Of a stretch of 64,000 bases of DNA, positions 33,183 through 44,519 are shown in pieces. A program made the translations under genes and the position numbers. Numbering within the stretch: position 1 is the stretch's first letter; each line of letters begins with the position of its first letter. Origin of the DNA: Cladocopium goreaui (lineage: Eukaryota > Sar > Dinophyceae > Suessiales > Symbiodiniaceae); NCBI GenBank assembly GCA_947184155.2, contig CAMXCT020001660.1, positions 1-64,000 on the forward strand, written 5' to 3'. The notes below the pieces were generated by a model that worked only from the letters and a program-made list of their open reading frames with translations, had not been told where the DNA came from and made no database searches.

Positions 33183-33679
33183 CTGCAAGGATCTTTTGTG
33201 GAACATACAGTGGGATTAGAATTGTTCCCATTTTATTTCGACTGCCTAGAAACTTTGAAAGCCGCTGGATTTCTTGATTGATGTGTCGTGTCTGAAAAAA
33301 AAAAAGAGCATGTCCCGAAAATGGTAATTCTACAGGGGAACCTGATTGTGATATTATAATAATCCATCAATCAACTTTCAGGATCCCCTGTATAAACATT
33401 AACTTTAATATATGATCCCCTGTATCAATCATTCTGATATATGATTATAACATTAATTTATTATAATCCATCAACTTTCAGGTGTTCCATGGTTTTCCCA
33501 GCATTTTCAGACAAAGATTCAAGGGGAACAAGTGAGAATTTTACCACACATGTTCATTCGGGATTGTCAGTATACCATCATGAATTTTCTATGGTTTACC
33601 TCATGGATTGGGACCAGTGGCAATATTACAATATATTATAATATATTATAGTATATGAAAGTATATTATAGAATCACAA

Positions 33680-33789
33680 CTATCGATATTTGGACCAGTG
33701 GCAATGATGATACTCGATCTCTTCCTGCATCACGTTCGCAACTGCCTGGACAATGGAAGACCAAGTCTCCACCCATTCCTGGGCGGGAG
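33680..33789 (-). CDS. Predicted terminal exon
   Basis: Acceptor CCTTCAG, one open frame PAQEWVETWSSIVQAVANVM then QEEIEYHH, stop TAG at 33680-33682. Amphipathic helical character. It probably closes one gene of the minus-strand array. Confidence 0.6.
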
Positions 33790-33990
33790 CTGAAGGTCCA
33801 TGGTCCAGCCTAAGGGCCTAGGATTTCAATGCATTCAGATGGTTAGTGTTGGTTAGTTAGTTCCTATATATATATGTGCGTGTGTTTCTATATCAGGTTT
33901 AGTTTATATAAATATTACTCGAAACTTTAAGATATTTCAAGATATTGTCAATTCCATAGATCCAGGTGTCGATGCAATACGCAGAGAAAC

Positions 33991-34065
33991 CTAGTGCACC
34001 CGTTCACGACGTGACAGGATCTGTTCAAAGCCATGGATCTCTACCACCACAGGGGGCCACAATGA
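33991..34065 (-). CDS. Predicted exon, possibly terminal
   Basis: After a weak acceptor (AAAAAG) it reads SLWPPVVVEIHGFEQILSRR and stops TAG at 33991-33993 (24 codons plus stop). An unseen donor could make it internal to the gene ending at 33680. Confidence 0.5.
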   Translation of the reverse strand, partial: SLWPPVVVEIHGFEQILSRRERVH

Positions 34066-34899
34066 CTTTTTCCATGTGGAGCTAAAGAAATGGGCTCTGA
34101 AATGTCGAAATCGAGTGTTCCTATTGTGAGTTGTCTTTTTCCGGTGAAAGTACCAGGTAAGTTGAATCACACGGAAAAAGAAAATAAGCGTGCGAAGGAC
34201 AAACATTGACCGGAAGGCAGCACCATCCAGCAGAGCTGACCCTCAGAAAACATCACACATCCAGACGATCTTCCTGCAGATGGAAACTAGAAGCACGACC
34301 AAATAGGCTTTGCAAACCACATTGTTTAGTTATCGTTTGAATCAACAATAGTGTCAAATCAGGACTCATACCCCCACTAGTACTTGACACCAGCAACAGT
34401 TCAAGTACCCTGTGGCATCCACTGGAACTTGTAAAACCCAACGGGTTTTTCAACCCACACTCAGTGTACAATCCCGAAACCGAACAAAAAAATGGCCGAG
34501 ACTGGTGAAAAAAACCCATTTTTGCTCTTCGGTTCACCACAAATAGATGCAAATAGCGGTAGTGGAAAATGTTCATCCCCCATATGGTATGATTCGTATC
34601 GACACTTTTTCCGACCAGCTTTGGATAGTTAGTTTTGTTGCTGTCCAGCCATTAACCATCAAATTCTTATCATGAAATGGCATCAAAAGTCCCCATGAAA
34701 ATCCCAAAAAAAAACACTGACCAACCATTGGCTTATAAGCGCTTAGAAACTATATATAACTAAATATAACCCAAACATACGAATTCATCAATTCTCACTA
34801 CTAATTTCCATTAAACCGTCAAAAAATGATACGTGTTACCCCAACATCAACCAGCCACCGTGGCTTCATCAGCCCCAGTTTCATAGACTGCCATCTTAC

Positions 34900-34956
34900 C
34901 AGGCCGGCCACCAGACAAGTCTCTGGCCACCTCGGCTCCGTGGAAGATGCTTTTCC
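34900..34956 (-). CDS. Gene C, exon 10 of a phase-matched run
   Basis: 57 bp, acceptor CAAAG, strong donor GTAAGA. The phase set by the upstream exon gives EKHLPRSRGGQRLVWWPA. An alternative frame (KSIFHGAEVARDLSGGRP) looks even more protein-like and recalls the heme-binding-loop style of cytochrome-b5-type domains, so the frame is open to question. Confidence 0.5.
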
Positions 34957-35257
34957 CTTTGTTGGAACAGCGAGTTGTTTTTTTCCAGTGCAATCGTGTT
35001 ATCACTTTGTTAAAACACATCCAAATGGATTAAATGGACCATTTGAACATGAACAACGAATGTGTTCGAATTTTTCCAGTGCGTGTCCTTCAAACCTTAT
35101 GAATGTCCAATAACTCTGAAAGGTACACTGAGTCCCCCAACTTAGTCTTACTCGACTATTGGTCAAGCCATGGCTTATCCGAAAATCTTGGATTGAATTA
35201 ATTACCATCAGATGTGTCGTTCTCAGTGTTCATTTTGAGATGCATGCCGTGAAAAAC

Positions 35258-35297
35258 CTTGGAACCAGCACCTTTGAGACGATGGGCTTCAACATCC
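35258..35297 (-). CDS. Gene C, exon 9
   Basis: Small 40-bp exon between acceptor CTAAG and donor GTTTTT. Phase from 35479-35584 gives MLKPIVSKVLVP. Weak alone; supported by frame continuity on both sides. Confidence 0.4.
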
Positions 35298-35478
35298 CTT
35301 AGACTCGTTCTTAGGTATAATATTGTTATTATATATATACATATATATATAATTATATAATTATATAATTCTATAAGTTGTTCTTCTTATAAACATTCTT
35401 ATTCTCAGGTATATGAAGGTTTCCTAGTCATGAAGCTACTCCCAAATCCAGTCATGGATGACCATGACTTCATATAAC

Positions 35479-35584
35479 CCATGCTGACGACTCCCGAGGG
35501 ATCCCCTTGGTGACAGGTGGCCACGGCAGCGAAAAGCTCTGCGGCTGGACCTCCACCCATGGCGGCCACGCTGAAGGACCCCTC
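35479..35584 (-). CDS. Gene C, exon 8
   Basis: Acceptor TTCCCCAG, donor GTTATA. Reads EGSFSVAAMGGGPAAELFAA, ending DPSGVVSM. Small-residue-rich, possibly a helix or nucleotide-binding-like turn; no family recognised. Starts in phase 0, matching the end of 36694-36860. Confidence 0.65.
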
Positions 35585-36693
35585 CTGGGGAAAAAAAAAC
35601 AACTTTCGGCGGAAATTTCACCAGTGATGGGAAGCCCACATCATTTATTAAGCCCTTAAAATATAGGGATTTAACCATTCAAAATAATTCGTCAAAATAG
35701 GGACTTAAGATGATGTAAGCATTTAACAAAGGGACTTCAGCAGGCAAAATTCAAATTGGGGATGATTTGAATGGGAAGATAGTGGGGAATAATGTAGGAA
35801 GTGTGGACTTACAATGTTATACATACATAACTTAACCAATAATAATACACAACTTGGGTGTGTCCAAAAATTGGTATACCAAACAATCAAGTGTATGTTC
35901 AAATAAAACCAGATCTGGTGTATCATGCAAACGTTCCCACTCTAGTATGTCATTGATAAATCATAATAATATATCAGAATATCATACAATTGTGGATGAG
36001 GTGAAAAGGCTGGGGAAAAAAATACAGATAGGCTGCCTTGGAAAATCATCTCGATTGGGTCCGACATCCCCATAGTAAATTGCTAGGGATCCTCCACTTG
36101 CCTCTGGGACAAGAGCATGTTCCCTGAAACTGGAAAGCATTAGGGGAGTGGGCCTGGTGAACGTGCATTTGGAGAGGAACATATGACACAAACAGTCACA
36201 AACACATCAACTGGGCATTTCATCTCATCATGGAATAGATAATTATTACGGTTGATTCTTGAGTTACGGGCCTCTTAAAACCCGAGATCGCAAACTTCAG
36301 TTTGTTAAATCATCTCTCATCCTCCATCTTTTGCAGCTGCAGGGAGGAAAACCCTCACTTTCCATTAAAAAAAACAAGTTAGCATCTGGCTGCATAAAAA
36401 AAAATATCATGTGGCTCTTTTTTTGGTTTCAACGCATCGAGTTCGTTGCTTTAGGGATCCATCCGACGTAAAAATCCATGTGGCTCGGGATGGAACATAT
36501 CACACACCAGTCCATTCCAAGGTTTCACCGGTTCTTGGATGGTCTTCCATTCTTCTGGACTACCGTTTTATGAAAAATGATGGCTAAGTTTCCACCGTTG
36601 TTCATGGTGAAAAATAGCCATTCTTCATAATTAAAGCCAAAAAACTTTTCATGATTAAAGCCGCAACTGTTCATGATGAAACCATCTTTAAAC

Positions 36694-36860
36694 TCCCGTT
36701 GTGTTCCGCTTCGTGCTGGACATAAAAATCGAAGCGCGCTTCCACCGAGGCACCATCCTTCGTCGGAGAGCTGCAGGCGCAAAGCTGGTCAGCGCGTTGA
36801 AGGCCATGGAGGATCGGAGCACGAACTTCTCACGCGTGTACCTGGAAGCACCAGGTCTGG
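36694..36860 (-). CDS. Gene C, exon 7
   Basis: 167 bp, acceptor TGGCAG, donor GTTTAAAG. In phase with exon 6 it reads SRYTREKFVLRSSMAFNALT and ALRRRMVPRWKRASIFM: basic, possibly membrane-adjacent or nucleic-acid binding. The plus strand is also open here (FRFVLDIKIEARFHRGTI), so strand rests on splice signals and the minus-strand context. Confidence 0.55.
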
Positions 36861-37418
36861 CTGCCATATAAAAATGGTACATGTATGGAATATATAGTGG
36901 ATATATTGTGGGATATCATGGACACACACATATATGTGTATATATAGTGTATATATATATGTATATATATAGTGTATATATATGTATATGTATATATTTA
37001 TAATTATTGATATATGGCATAGTGATGTTCCGAACAATTCTATGGGACCACCGCAGGAGCGGCGCGGTGATTCCACCACGATGAATTTACGGGGAAAAAC
37101 ATCTCCAAATCAGGATGATCACACTGGAAGACCCAAGTATGGATCATAAAAAACAGCCAACTTTCGCCTCTTTCGAAACCCATCTCACAGTGACATGATA
37201 CTGACTGGCTCACAAGCCATGACAAAAAAAACACATACTCATTTCATGCTGTCAAAGATCTCACTGGAATTGCAGCAATTCATATGGCCTTGTCATGCTT
37301 TGTCCATAGCTTGTCCCTAGATTTGATGATTAATATTGATGAATCATAATCTTCCTGTTCCCCAAAAAAAGGCTGGGAGGATAACCCAGCAGCCATGGCA
37401 TGCCATCCATCAACTCAC

Positions 37419-37616
37419 AGCAGCTCTGGTGCGCACCCCCACAGGGCATCCACATCCTCAAAGTCTTCCGGCTGCTGCTCGCATCGCCGCATTTGACTTT
37501 GGACATCTCGAAGCTGCAACAAAAACCATGGCTTGGACAACCGGGCCTTTCGGGGATGTAGCCCTTTCTGAAAGGCCATATTATAACTGGGGAACTGATA
37601 CGGTGATGCCAATGAG
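37419..37616 (-). CDS. Gene C, exon 6
   Basis: Acceptor TTCCCACAG, consensus donor GTGAGT. The phase-matched frame reads HWHHRISSPVIIWPFRKGYI and later GFCCSFEMSKVKCGDASSSR. A second frame is open throughout (MRRCEQQPEDFEDVDALWGC) with its own internal acceptor TTTGTTGCAG at 37513/37514, so a shorter exon 37419-37513 is possible. Confidence 0.6.
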
Positions 37617-37789
37617 CTGTGGGAAAAACCCTGCATTAGTCCCACAGTGTCGCAGCGGCCTTCTGTGCCGTTTCAGCTGATGGCCTGGCGTCGATCAAAA
37701 AAAGCCAGTAATCCAACCAGCATGGCATCCATAAAGATCAATCGCCATAGATGCCATAGATGTAGGAAAAATATGGAACAGACATGAAT

Positions 37790-37850
37790 AGACATGATGT
37801 GAATATCTATGTGAATATCTATGTGAATATCTATGTGAATATCTATGTGC
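37790..37850. repeat. 12-bp tandem repeat (GTGAATATCTAT)4
   Basis: Four copies in the intron between gene C exons 5 and 4 side sequences; no coding role inferred. Confidence 0.85.
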
Positions 37851-37881
37851 GTTTTTTCCGCTCGGGTTCCTTGAAAAAAAC

Positions 37882-37936
37882 CGCTGGCATGGCATGGCCT
37901 CTGACACAGGCTGAAGAGGAAACGCTCTGCCAGGTG
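37882..37936 (-). CDS. Gene C, exon 5
   Basis: Acceptor CCCTTTCAG, donor GTTTTTTT. Reads HLAERFLFSLCQRPCHAS in phase with exons 4 and 6. Confidence 0.5.
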
Positions 37937-38342
37937 CTGAAAGGGAAAGGAATCGCCTCCAGGCCATGGCCAGAATTGAACTGCCTGGGTGGCAGCACTG
38001 GCCCATTGCATGGGTCAAATGGCGGGGATAAAACCGTTTTGTGTAACGAAATTCCTTGATTGTGTTGAAATTGCCTTAAATGTATTGATTTTTGTTTTTT
38101 CGGAGCACAAGAACCACTCAGACCATGTCTATGTGTATGGATATATATATATACATACTTTGCGGATCCCAAAGAGTTTTCTTTCCCATAAGGTCTTCAC
38201 TGGTGATATCCTCATTCTGAAGAAATTGCTGGTTCATTCCCATATTTCCCCTGTTTTATCGGTTGGTCACATCTCCTAAGTGGTATAAGTTGGAATCAAC
38301 CCCAACCCATGTTTTTTCTACTCTTTCTTGTTTAAAAAGAAC

Positions 38343-38408
38343 CCCAACTGCACCACCAAGATCTACGAGTACCAAGTCGTGACCAAACTGAGCCGTGTTC
38401 AAAACCCT
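38343..38408 (-). CDS. Gene C, exon 4
   Basis: Exactly 22 codons, phase 0 to 0: RVLNTAQFGHDLVLVDLGGA. Acceptor GATGACAG, donor GTTCTT. A plus-strand frame with a GTGAGA donor is also open here, so confidence is moderate. Confidence 0.5.
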
Positions 38409-38561
38409 CTGTCATCCCTTGCTGCGCACGGTCTCGGGGTGACACCAACCGAAGTGAGCATCACACCGCTTTCAGTGAGATGGAAAAGATGACCAGAAAG
38501 TGTGCGGTGTCATGTCAGGTAGTTGTTAGACAATTCACCGATTGGAATATTCTCTAATTAC

Positions 38562-38670
38562 GAATTTGGTCTGATCAGCCCCCTCAAGCTGTTTCAGACC
38601 GGCTACGACTGGCTTTACGGCTTTGGTAGTATACCATTTGGTACCACCGCTGCCAATTGGTTGCACGGGC
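38562..38670 (-). CDS. Gene C, exon 3
   Basis: Acceptor CCAAAG, donor GTAATT. Phase-matched frame PVQPIGSGGTKWYTTKAVKP, then VVAGLKQLEGADQTKF, with good coding character. The plus strand is also open here. Confidence 0.58.
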
Positions 38671-38965
38671 CTTTGGCATCAAGATTACGTCAACTGGGTG
38701 AACTGACACATTAATGGGAGGTAATGAAAGATCCAAACCAAAGTTTAAAGGCTAGCTTAGAGGATTTCTCAGGTCATGGATTGTGATAATCCACAATATC
38801 TTGGATAGCATATCATCCAATCATCAGTTATCAACTAGATCCCCATCTTTTGATACTTAAAGACCTTCGATACGGGCTGGAAGATTAGTTTCCACAACAA
38901 AAAAAATGTTCTTTTCTGTTATTTTCAAGGTCTATGTTAATTTACCAGAGCCCAACATGCCCAAC

Positions 38966-39139
38966 CACTGCACAACTGAGGCGATGCCATGCCACCCCTT
39001 CTCTTGGCGGATCCCTTGCTCCCGCCCCAGGCAAGGGCAGTCGCGCCCATGCGGGGCCGTCCAGCTTCGGGGCAGGGCCCCGCGGGTTGAGGAGACCTCA
39101 AAGGCCCAAGGGAAAGGGACTGATGGGGACATAGGGGAC
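38966..39139 (-). CDS. Gene C, exon 2
   Basis: 174 bp, acceptor ACTCCAG, donor GTTGGGC. Reads SPMSPSVPFPWAFEVSSTRG and GRDCPCLGREQGIRQEKGWH. GC-rich compared with its introns. The flanking intron holds a lone copy of the right end of the MITE (near 38931-38950). Confidence 0.58.
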
Positions 39140-39619
39140 CTGGAGTTGGTGGGAAAATGGTGAGGTTCACCATATCTTACCAAGAAAAAATATGAAAAAA
39201 AATTGAACCATCAAACACTTGGTGATTTTAAGCATCAAACATGGGGGATTGGACCTTCAAAATTGGTGATTAAGGGATTGGTTTAAGCTTGGATCCCGTC
39301 TGGGGAGAAATTCATCGAGAACTGCTAGCTATTTTGGCGTGAGCTACAGGATGGACAAGGAGCACAAGCTCCGCACACGAGTGGGTCTCAGCCAGATAAA
39401 CAGTGGTATTCAAAAGATCAGGCCCCATGTGGGTCGAATGTTTTGGTCTTGGATCACCATGTTTAGTTTCGATGACAAGTGCCCTCAAATTCCGAAATTT
39501 TTGCCATTGTATTAAAAGAAAGTCAAGGGAACAAGGAGCTACAGTAGTCCTGAAAATCGTTCCAGCAACTTCATCACTTCATCACACACATGTAAACTAT
39601 TCCACCCCAATTAGAACAC

Positions 39620-39699
39620 CTGAATCTCCACGCTGAATCCGGGACAACCATTGTGAAGATGCCCGACATTTTGGGTCCCACCAAGCCGGCCATTTCTTT
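39620..39699 (-). CDS. Gene C, exon 1 of the run
   Basis: Acceptor CGGCCCAG, donor GTGTTC. Reads KEMAGLVGPKMSGIFTMVVP then DSAWRF. With the nine exons downstream it gives about 350 codons without a stop. Upstream exons were not linked with confidence. Function unknown. Confidence 0.62.
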
Positions 39700-40311
39700 C
39701 TGGGCCGGTCGTTTGGCATTCCAAGATATCTATAGATATCTCAAGTCTGTAGAAGTAGGAACAGGGCCCACGAACATTACTAGAAATTCATTCCGAAACT
39801 CCCAAACTCCATGAGGTTTTCAATGACCACCTGGCAACCAACCAAGGCAAATGCCACATGTCAACAGAAATGGTTGGTTCCCTTTGAAAACTTTGCAGTC
39901 CAGAAATCCCAATGGTTTTATCATCATATTAGTTCCCAACTTTCATGGCAATTTTGCGGCAACCCACAGCCTCCCACATCTTATCATATTGTTGCTTGTA
40001 TAATCTTATAATATTTGTTCAATATATATATATATATACCCGTATATATAGTTATGATATACATATATCATTTTTTCTCCAAGTACATGCCATATGGCTA
40101 TATGTCATAACCACATTGGTATATCCTCATGTCAGTCATGGATCTTATATCATACATACATTCCATATTGGGATAATTTCACCTAATTATAACTAATTAT
40201 ACATACATGTGGTTTCTATGATCTTACATTATCTTACATTGAATTCTATGGTATATCTCGATGCTTGGCTAATGTTTGATACCATCTTCTACCCCCACGT
40301 GTGCTTCAAAC

Positions 40312-40396
40312 CCTGCCAGGTGTCGCTTGCGATGCGTCTTGCCCGCTTCATGCAGGGGCCAGGACTCAGGAGGGCCCGTCCTGACTGACCAGCCAG
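40312..40396 (-). CDS. Gene D, predicted exon
   Basis: Acceptor TGCTTCAG, reads LAGQSGRALLSPGPCMKRAR then RIASDTWQ in phase 0; donor uncertain (GTTTGAAG). Confidence 0.5.
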
Positions 40397-40728
40397 CTGA
40401 AGCATGGCTGAAACCAGCATCACTTTGATGATGTTTTGCAGTTTGGATGCTTTGATCATGGATAATTATCTGATATCATCTGATCGTTTCATCATTTATC
40501 AATCTGATGTTTCGATCATGGATCATTTTACAGCTGAGAATGGATCATTGTGATAATCGTTTGACAATGGTTTGATAGTCTATCCAGTAGCAAGTTTGAT
40601 AATGTTTTGCAGCTGATAATGGTACCAGTGGTTTACCACCCTTTGTTGAATCGTAAGTTCATCCATTCGTTGTCCCCAGAATCCTGTCTACTGGTGCTTT
40701 TGGGGGTCCACATTGCCCGATGACTTAC

Positions 40729-40776
40729 ACTGCAGCAATGCGTCCAGAAAAGCTGGCAAATCGCACAATGATGTGC
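40729..40776 (-). CDS. Gene D, predicted exon
   Basis: 48 bp, acceptor TCCCGCAG, consensus donor GTAAGT. In phase with 41444-41551 it reads AHHCAICQLFWTHCCS, with a C-x2-C and H-x-C pattern like part of a zinc-binding knuckle (tentative). The plus strand is also open over 40680-40805 with an AG and a GTGAGG donor. Confidence 0.5.
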
Positions 40777-40813
40777 CTGCGGGAATGTGGACATTCGCAG
40801 CATCTGTGAGGAT

Positions 40814-41335
40814 TTCCATATATATATATACATAATTATATATAGTTATAGTTATATAGTTATATATATATAGTTATATAGAGTTATATAGAGTTATATA
40901 TAGAGTTATATATATATATAGTTATATAGAGTTATATATAGTTATATATAGTTGTATATAGTTATATATAGTTATATATAGTTATATATAGTTATATATA
41001 GTTATATATAGTTATATATAGTTATATATAGTTATATATAGTTATATATAGTTATATATAGTTATATATAGTTATATATAGTTATATACAGTTATATACA
41101 GTTATATATAGTTATATATAGTTATATATAGTTATATATAGTTATATATAGTTTTATATATAGTTATATATATATTAGTTATATATAGTGTTATATATAT
41201 ATACATAGTTATATATATACATAGTTATATATATATATATACATAGTTATATATATATAGTTATATATATAGTTATATATATATATAGTTATATATATAT
41301 ATAGTTATATATACATATAACTATATATATATGTG
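40814..41335. repeat. 10-bp AT satellite (GTTATATATA)n
   Basis: About 50 copies, very regular in the middle (40950-41150) and decaying at both ends. Lies in the intron between two gene D exons. Confidence 0.95.
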
Positions 41336-41443
41336 TGTGTACAACATTTCTGGCAAGTACAACCTATCATCAAACATGATCACATTGGATCCTTGAGTGG
41401 AGTGTTCTTCAGCTACTGATATGAAGAAAAACCTGCCAATCAC

Positions 41444-41551
41444 CTGGCCTCCATGGGTGCATCGCATGAAGGCGCCGCCGTGGCTGGAAATCAGCTTGAC
41501 ACCACGCTGTTGTCCATTCGTTGTGACCAGTTGTCCCAGAATTGAATCCGC
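41444..41551 (-). CDS. Gene D, predicted exon
   Basis: Exactly 36 codons, phase 0 to 0: ADSILGQLVTTNGQQRGVKL then SSHGGAFMRCTHGGQ. Acceptor TTTTTGAG, donor GTGATTG. Good coding character; family unknown. Confidence 0.65.
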
Positions 41552-41807
41552 CTCAAAAAAAAATGGAAATCATCATGAATCACATATATATATATATCAT
41601 GTTCAACAGGTAAATCCATGTAAATCCACGACTGGAATGAGTTTGTTTCTGGCAATCCATGTTTGTTTACCACGGGATACGCAAAACCATGCTGAGCCGA
41701 AAGGCTTGACTGAACAAATCGATGGATGTGGAGAAAACACAAGGAACAGTATAGCCTTTCCGTAACAAACATCAGAAAATCAGTGGATAAATCTGACTTG
41801 TTTCTAC

Positions 41808-41900
41808 CAGCAACGGTGCCATCATCTCCGTGGCGTGCTGGAAAATCCCCCATCAACACGACTGGATGGTGCTTCACAGTCCTCAACGACTGCTCAATGG
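41808..41900 (-). CDS. Gene D, predicted exon
   Basis: Single open frame after acceptor GGATAG: IEQSLRTVKHHPVVLMGDFP then ARHGDDGTVA, donor GTAGAAA. The V-V-L-M-G-D-F-x-A-R string resembles the catalytic-site strand of endonuclease/exonuclease/phosphatase proteins (typically MGDFN), but Pro replaces the usual Asn and nothing else supports that family. Confidence 0.55.
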
Positions 41901-41932
41901 CTATCCAGTGAATTAGGGCTTATTAATGTTAT

Positions 41933-42037
41933 TACCCTCTGGTTATTTAACATAGCCATGGAAAATCACCATTTTTAATAGGTAAACCATCTATAAATGG
42001 GCCATTTCCCATAACTATGTTAAATAACCAGAGGGTA
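41933..42037. mobile_element. MITE-like TIR element, copy 2
   Basis: TACCCTCTGGTTATTTAAC ... GTTAAATAACCAGAGGGTA; ~105 bp. Same family as 28198-28301; in an intron of the minus-strand array. Confidence 0.8.
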
Positions 42038-42107
42038 GTTATAAGATGTTAGAAGACAGTAATCCCCAAGTTTCATCAGTTAGGTCAATAACCCGCAACA
42101 ACTTAAC

Positions 42108-42258
42108 CCATGAACAGCTGGGTATAACTTTACAGCTGGCTCCATTGGGTTGGTCTGAAAACAACGGTACCCCAAGAGCCGCGAGTGCAGCGAGTTTATC
42201 ATCATCTTTTGAATCTGTTCCCAGAAAACTGGCCATATCTTGGGAGATCAGTTCCCCA
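42108..42258 (-). CDS. Predicted exon with two open frames
   Basis: Donor GTTAAG; acceptor either at 42259 (CTGAAAG) or 42239 (CTCCCAAG). The first reads LISQDMASFLGTDSKDDDKL and ALAALGVPLFSDQPNG; the second reads WPVFWEQIQKMMINSLHSRL. Both look protein-like. The second follows 42424-42504 in phase; the first has the more usual composition. Confidence 0.5.
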
Positions 42259-42423
42259 CTTTCAGACAAACCCCTATATATATATATACACACACGAAAT
42301 AATGTTGATTATATATATATATACATATACAGTACACATTATATCATAGACAATATTGTTTCATATTGTATCCTTGTATTCTATCCCCTGTTAAATCCCC
42401 AATCAGACTATCAAAACTCCCAC

Positions 42424-42504
42424 CATGTCCTGAATCATATGTGCCAAGGTCGTGGTTTTGTGCAGCACTACCTGCCGGGAGAAATCTCCCATGCTGCCCC
42501 AAGG
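42424..42504 (-). CDS. Gene E, exon 5 of a phase-matched run
   Basis: Exactly 27 codons, PWGSMGDFSRQVVLHKTTTL ending HMIQDM. Acceptor GGCACAG, donor GTGGGA. Starts in phase 0 as required by 42901-42988. Confidence 0.65.
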
Positions 42505-42900
42505 CTGTGCCGGCAGGATGCTCCGGTCAAAACAATGTGAATAGGGTGTAAGGTTTTTTTTTGTTCAGCAAAAATACACCACCCTTATTTTGATGGTTTA
42601 TACCACCCATAAAAATTGCCAAAATGATGGCTAAACAATTGGGATATACACCAGGTTTAAATATGACATATGGCGGTTTCCAAAATGGGGGTCCCAAATC
42701 ATCCCGGTCATTAGATCATTTTTTAATATTGAAACAACCATGGTGACGACTGGGGATCCCCCATGACTTGAGAACCCCCAGATATGGCTAATGCGGGAAA
42801 CCCAATAATATACCGCCCCCAATTTTGCCAGACATAGATGGTAAATAGCCATTCCAATGAGAGCTTCATGGCATTGGGTGAATGGGTAAATCCCACATAC

Positions 42901-42988
42901 TTGGTGAGCATTTAAGACCTCGGGCCCGGGGATCACATTGGCCATTTCTAGTATTTCAAGAATACAAGTTCCCATCAAATTGTCAGGG
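42901..42988 (-). CDS. Gene E, exon 4
   Basis: Acceptor ACTGCAG, donor GTATGT. Reads PDNLMGTCILEILEMANVIP then GPEVLNAHQ. Its first base completes the Ser codon begun by 43616-43668. Helical character; unknown family. Confidence 0.68.
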
Positions 42989-43615
42989 CTGCAGTATCTA
43001 ACTAAATTCTTAAATACATACAATATGGCTGCAGAGTATCACGGATATACAACCAACAGCTACTGGAAAGTGGCAATTGAAGACTGAACCATAGATTGGC
43101 TTCTGGGCATTGCTGCCCTATTGGCGTTCCTTTGGAATGGCTGTTCAATCCATATTAAGCCATGGATGCTCAACTGATATATTCGGAACCAATATCATGA
43201 CCACAATTTCCTCACTCTTGTTATATTTGACATATCTCCCGTTGTGCAGGCGCCCCATATCATATCTTGGGCTCAATGTAGGAGAACAAGAAAAAAGACA
43301 TTAGAGGCATTAGAGTCCCCGTACGACTTATTGTTGATTGATATAAACCGATAAAATAATCAAATAACCACATCCCCCATTCAACCACATCCCCCATTCA
43401 TATTAAAACACCCCAGAAACCATGATGGATATGGGGGATAAAGAACCCATATTTGGGACCATAGAATGGAAGTGTTCCATATGAAAGGGAGATGGCATTG
43501 ATCCATCAGAAAATCATAACAAATCATAACCCATTAAAGTAATCAACTTCAATGGATATATTGTTGATTGATAATCCATTGACATCTATGTTGACATCAT
43601 CAGTCTGACTGCCAC

Positions 43616-43668
43616 CTGTTCCGTTCCTGCTGCTTGGCAAAGTCGTTGTCATCCGACAGTTGGAGCTC
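43616..43668 (-). CDS. Gene E, exon 3
   Basis: Acceptor CTCTTTCAG, donor GTGGCAG. Reads ELQLSDDNDFAKQQERN: charged, probably helical. Phase-matched both ways. Confidence 0.62.
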
Positions 43669-44226
43669 CTGAAAGAGTTGAGGATATACCATATAACATA
43701 TAAATGTGGGACATAGTTATAGACATCACGTTCTATAGATATCCCATCATTATAATTATATATATATATACATATCCCCATCTGCCATCTACTGGTTATA
43801 CATGGCTCTATAGACGAATATATATATATATATAATATGAGGATATTATAAACCAGTTCAATGTGAAAACATGGGGATATAGGTATTCTAGGGTCAATGA
43901 GCAGAAGTGCTCCAACCAGCATCACCCCTAGCAAGAAAGCATTGGGATGCAGCTACAACGTGGATGTTTTTGGGTCCCAAAGCCATCAACTGCGAAGTTT
44001 TGGTGGACGAGTTTCTTCAATTTGGGCTGCCCTTACCATGGTACCACCAGTCAGTAAGTCGATCATCGCAGTACCTATCACACATGATAAGCATACCAGT
44101 GAAAATGCTATATGTTGTTTAGGAGTATGTGTTTATATAGTTTATATATGTGTATTCTTTTCTTTTCGATACCACCAAACAGTAAAATTTGGCGGCGGTC
44201 AATGTTGCTTCTGATGTGGTGTTTAC

Positions 44227-44287
44227 CCAATGATGGTTGAAAATCCCAGGATTCCTCCAGTGACATGGCAAACTTCTGTCGCGCAGC
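44227..44287 (-). CDS. Gene E, exon 2
   Basis: Acceptor GTTTAAG, donor GTAAAC. The phase linking its neighbours gives LRDRSLPCHWRNPGIFNHHW; another frame (KFAMSLEESWDFQPSL) looks at least as natural, so one of the adjoining borders may be off. Confidence 0.5.
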
Positions 44288-44424
44288 CTTAAACAAAGAG
44301 ATTACAAAGAGAAAGGCAACTGGTGTGCCCTACAAACATCCAAAAATATCGAAAACAAGGCATATCTGGAATCAAAACAAGTCTAACAAGTCGAAATTTG
44401 ACGCAGAGATTGAACACATTTTAC

Positions 44425-44519
44425 ATAAAGCCCTGGTGGTAGGATTGGTGTGTGCGTAGCGCTGAGCTTGCGACAAGTCCATCCAGGATCATCCAGGTGT
44501 CGAACAACTCTTCATTGTC
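44425..44519 (-). CDS. Gene E, exon 1 of the run
   Basis: Acceptor TGGCCCAG, donor GTAAAATG. Reads DNEELFDTWMILDGLVASSA then LRTHQSYHQGF. Clear coding character, helical; unknown family. Confidence 0.65.

Noticed and set aside
37336-37680. A 114-codon plus-strand frame over gene C exon 6
   Set aside because: The minus strand has an acceptor and a consensus GTGAGT donor and links in phase to its neighbours; the plus frame has no matching borders.
39290-39460. Plus-strand stretch YFGVSYRMDKEHKLRTRVGL, resembling a beta-barrel (VDAC/Tom40-like) strand
   Set aside because: Attractive alone, but flanking islands fit the minus strand with consistent phase, and I could not build a plus-strand gene around it.
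44265-44459. Plus-strand frame MANFCRAALNKEITKRKATG
   Set aside because: It overlaps two minus-strand exons that have acceptors and donors; there is no plus-strand context.
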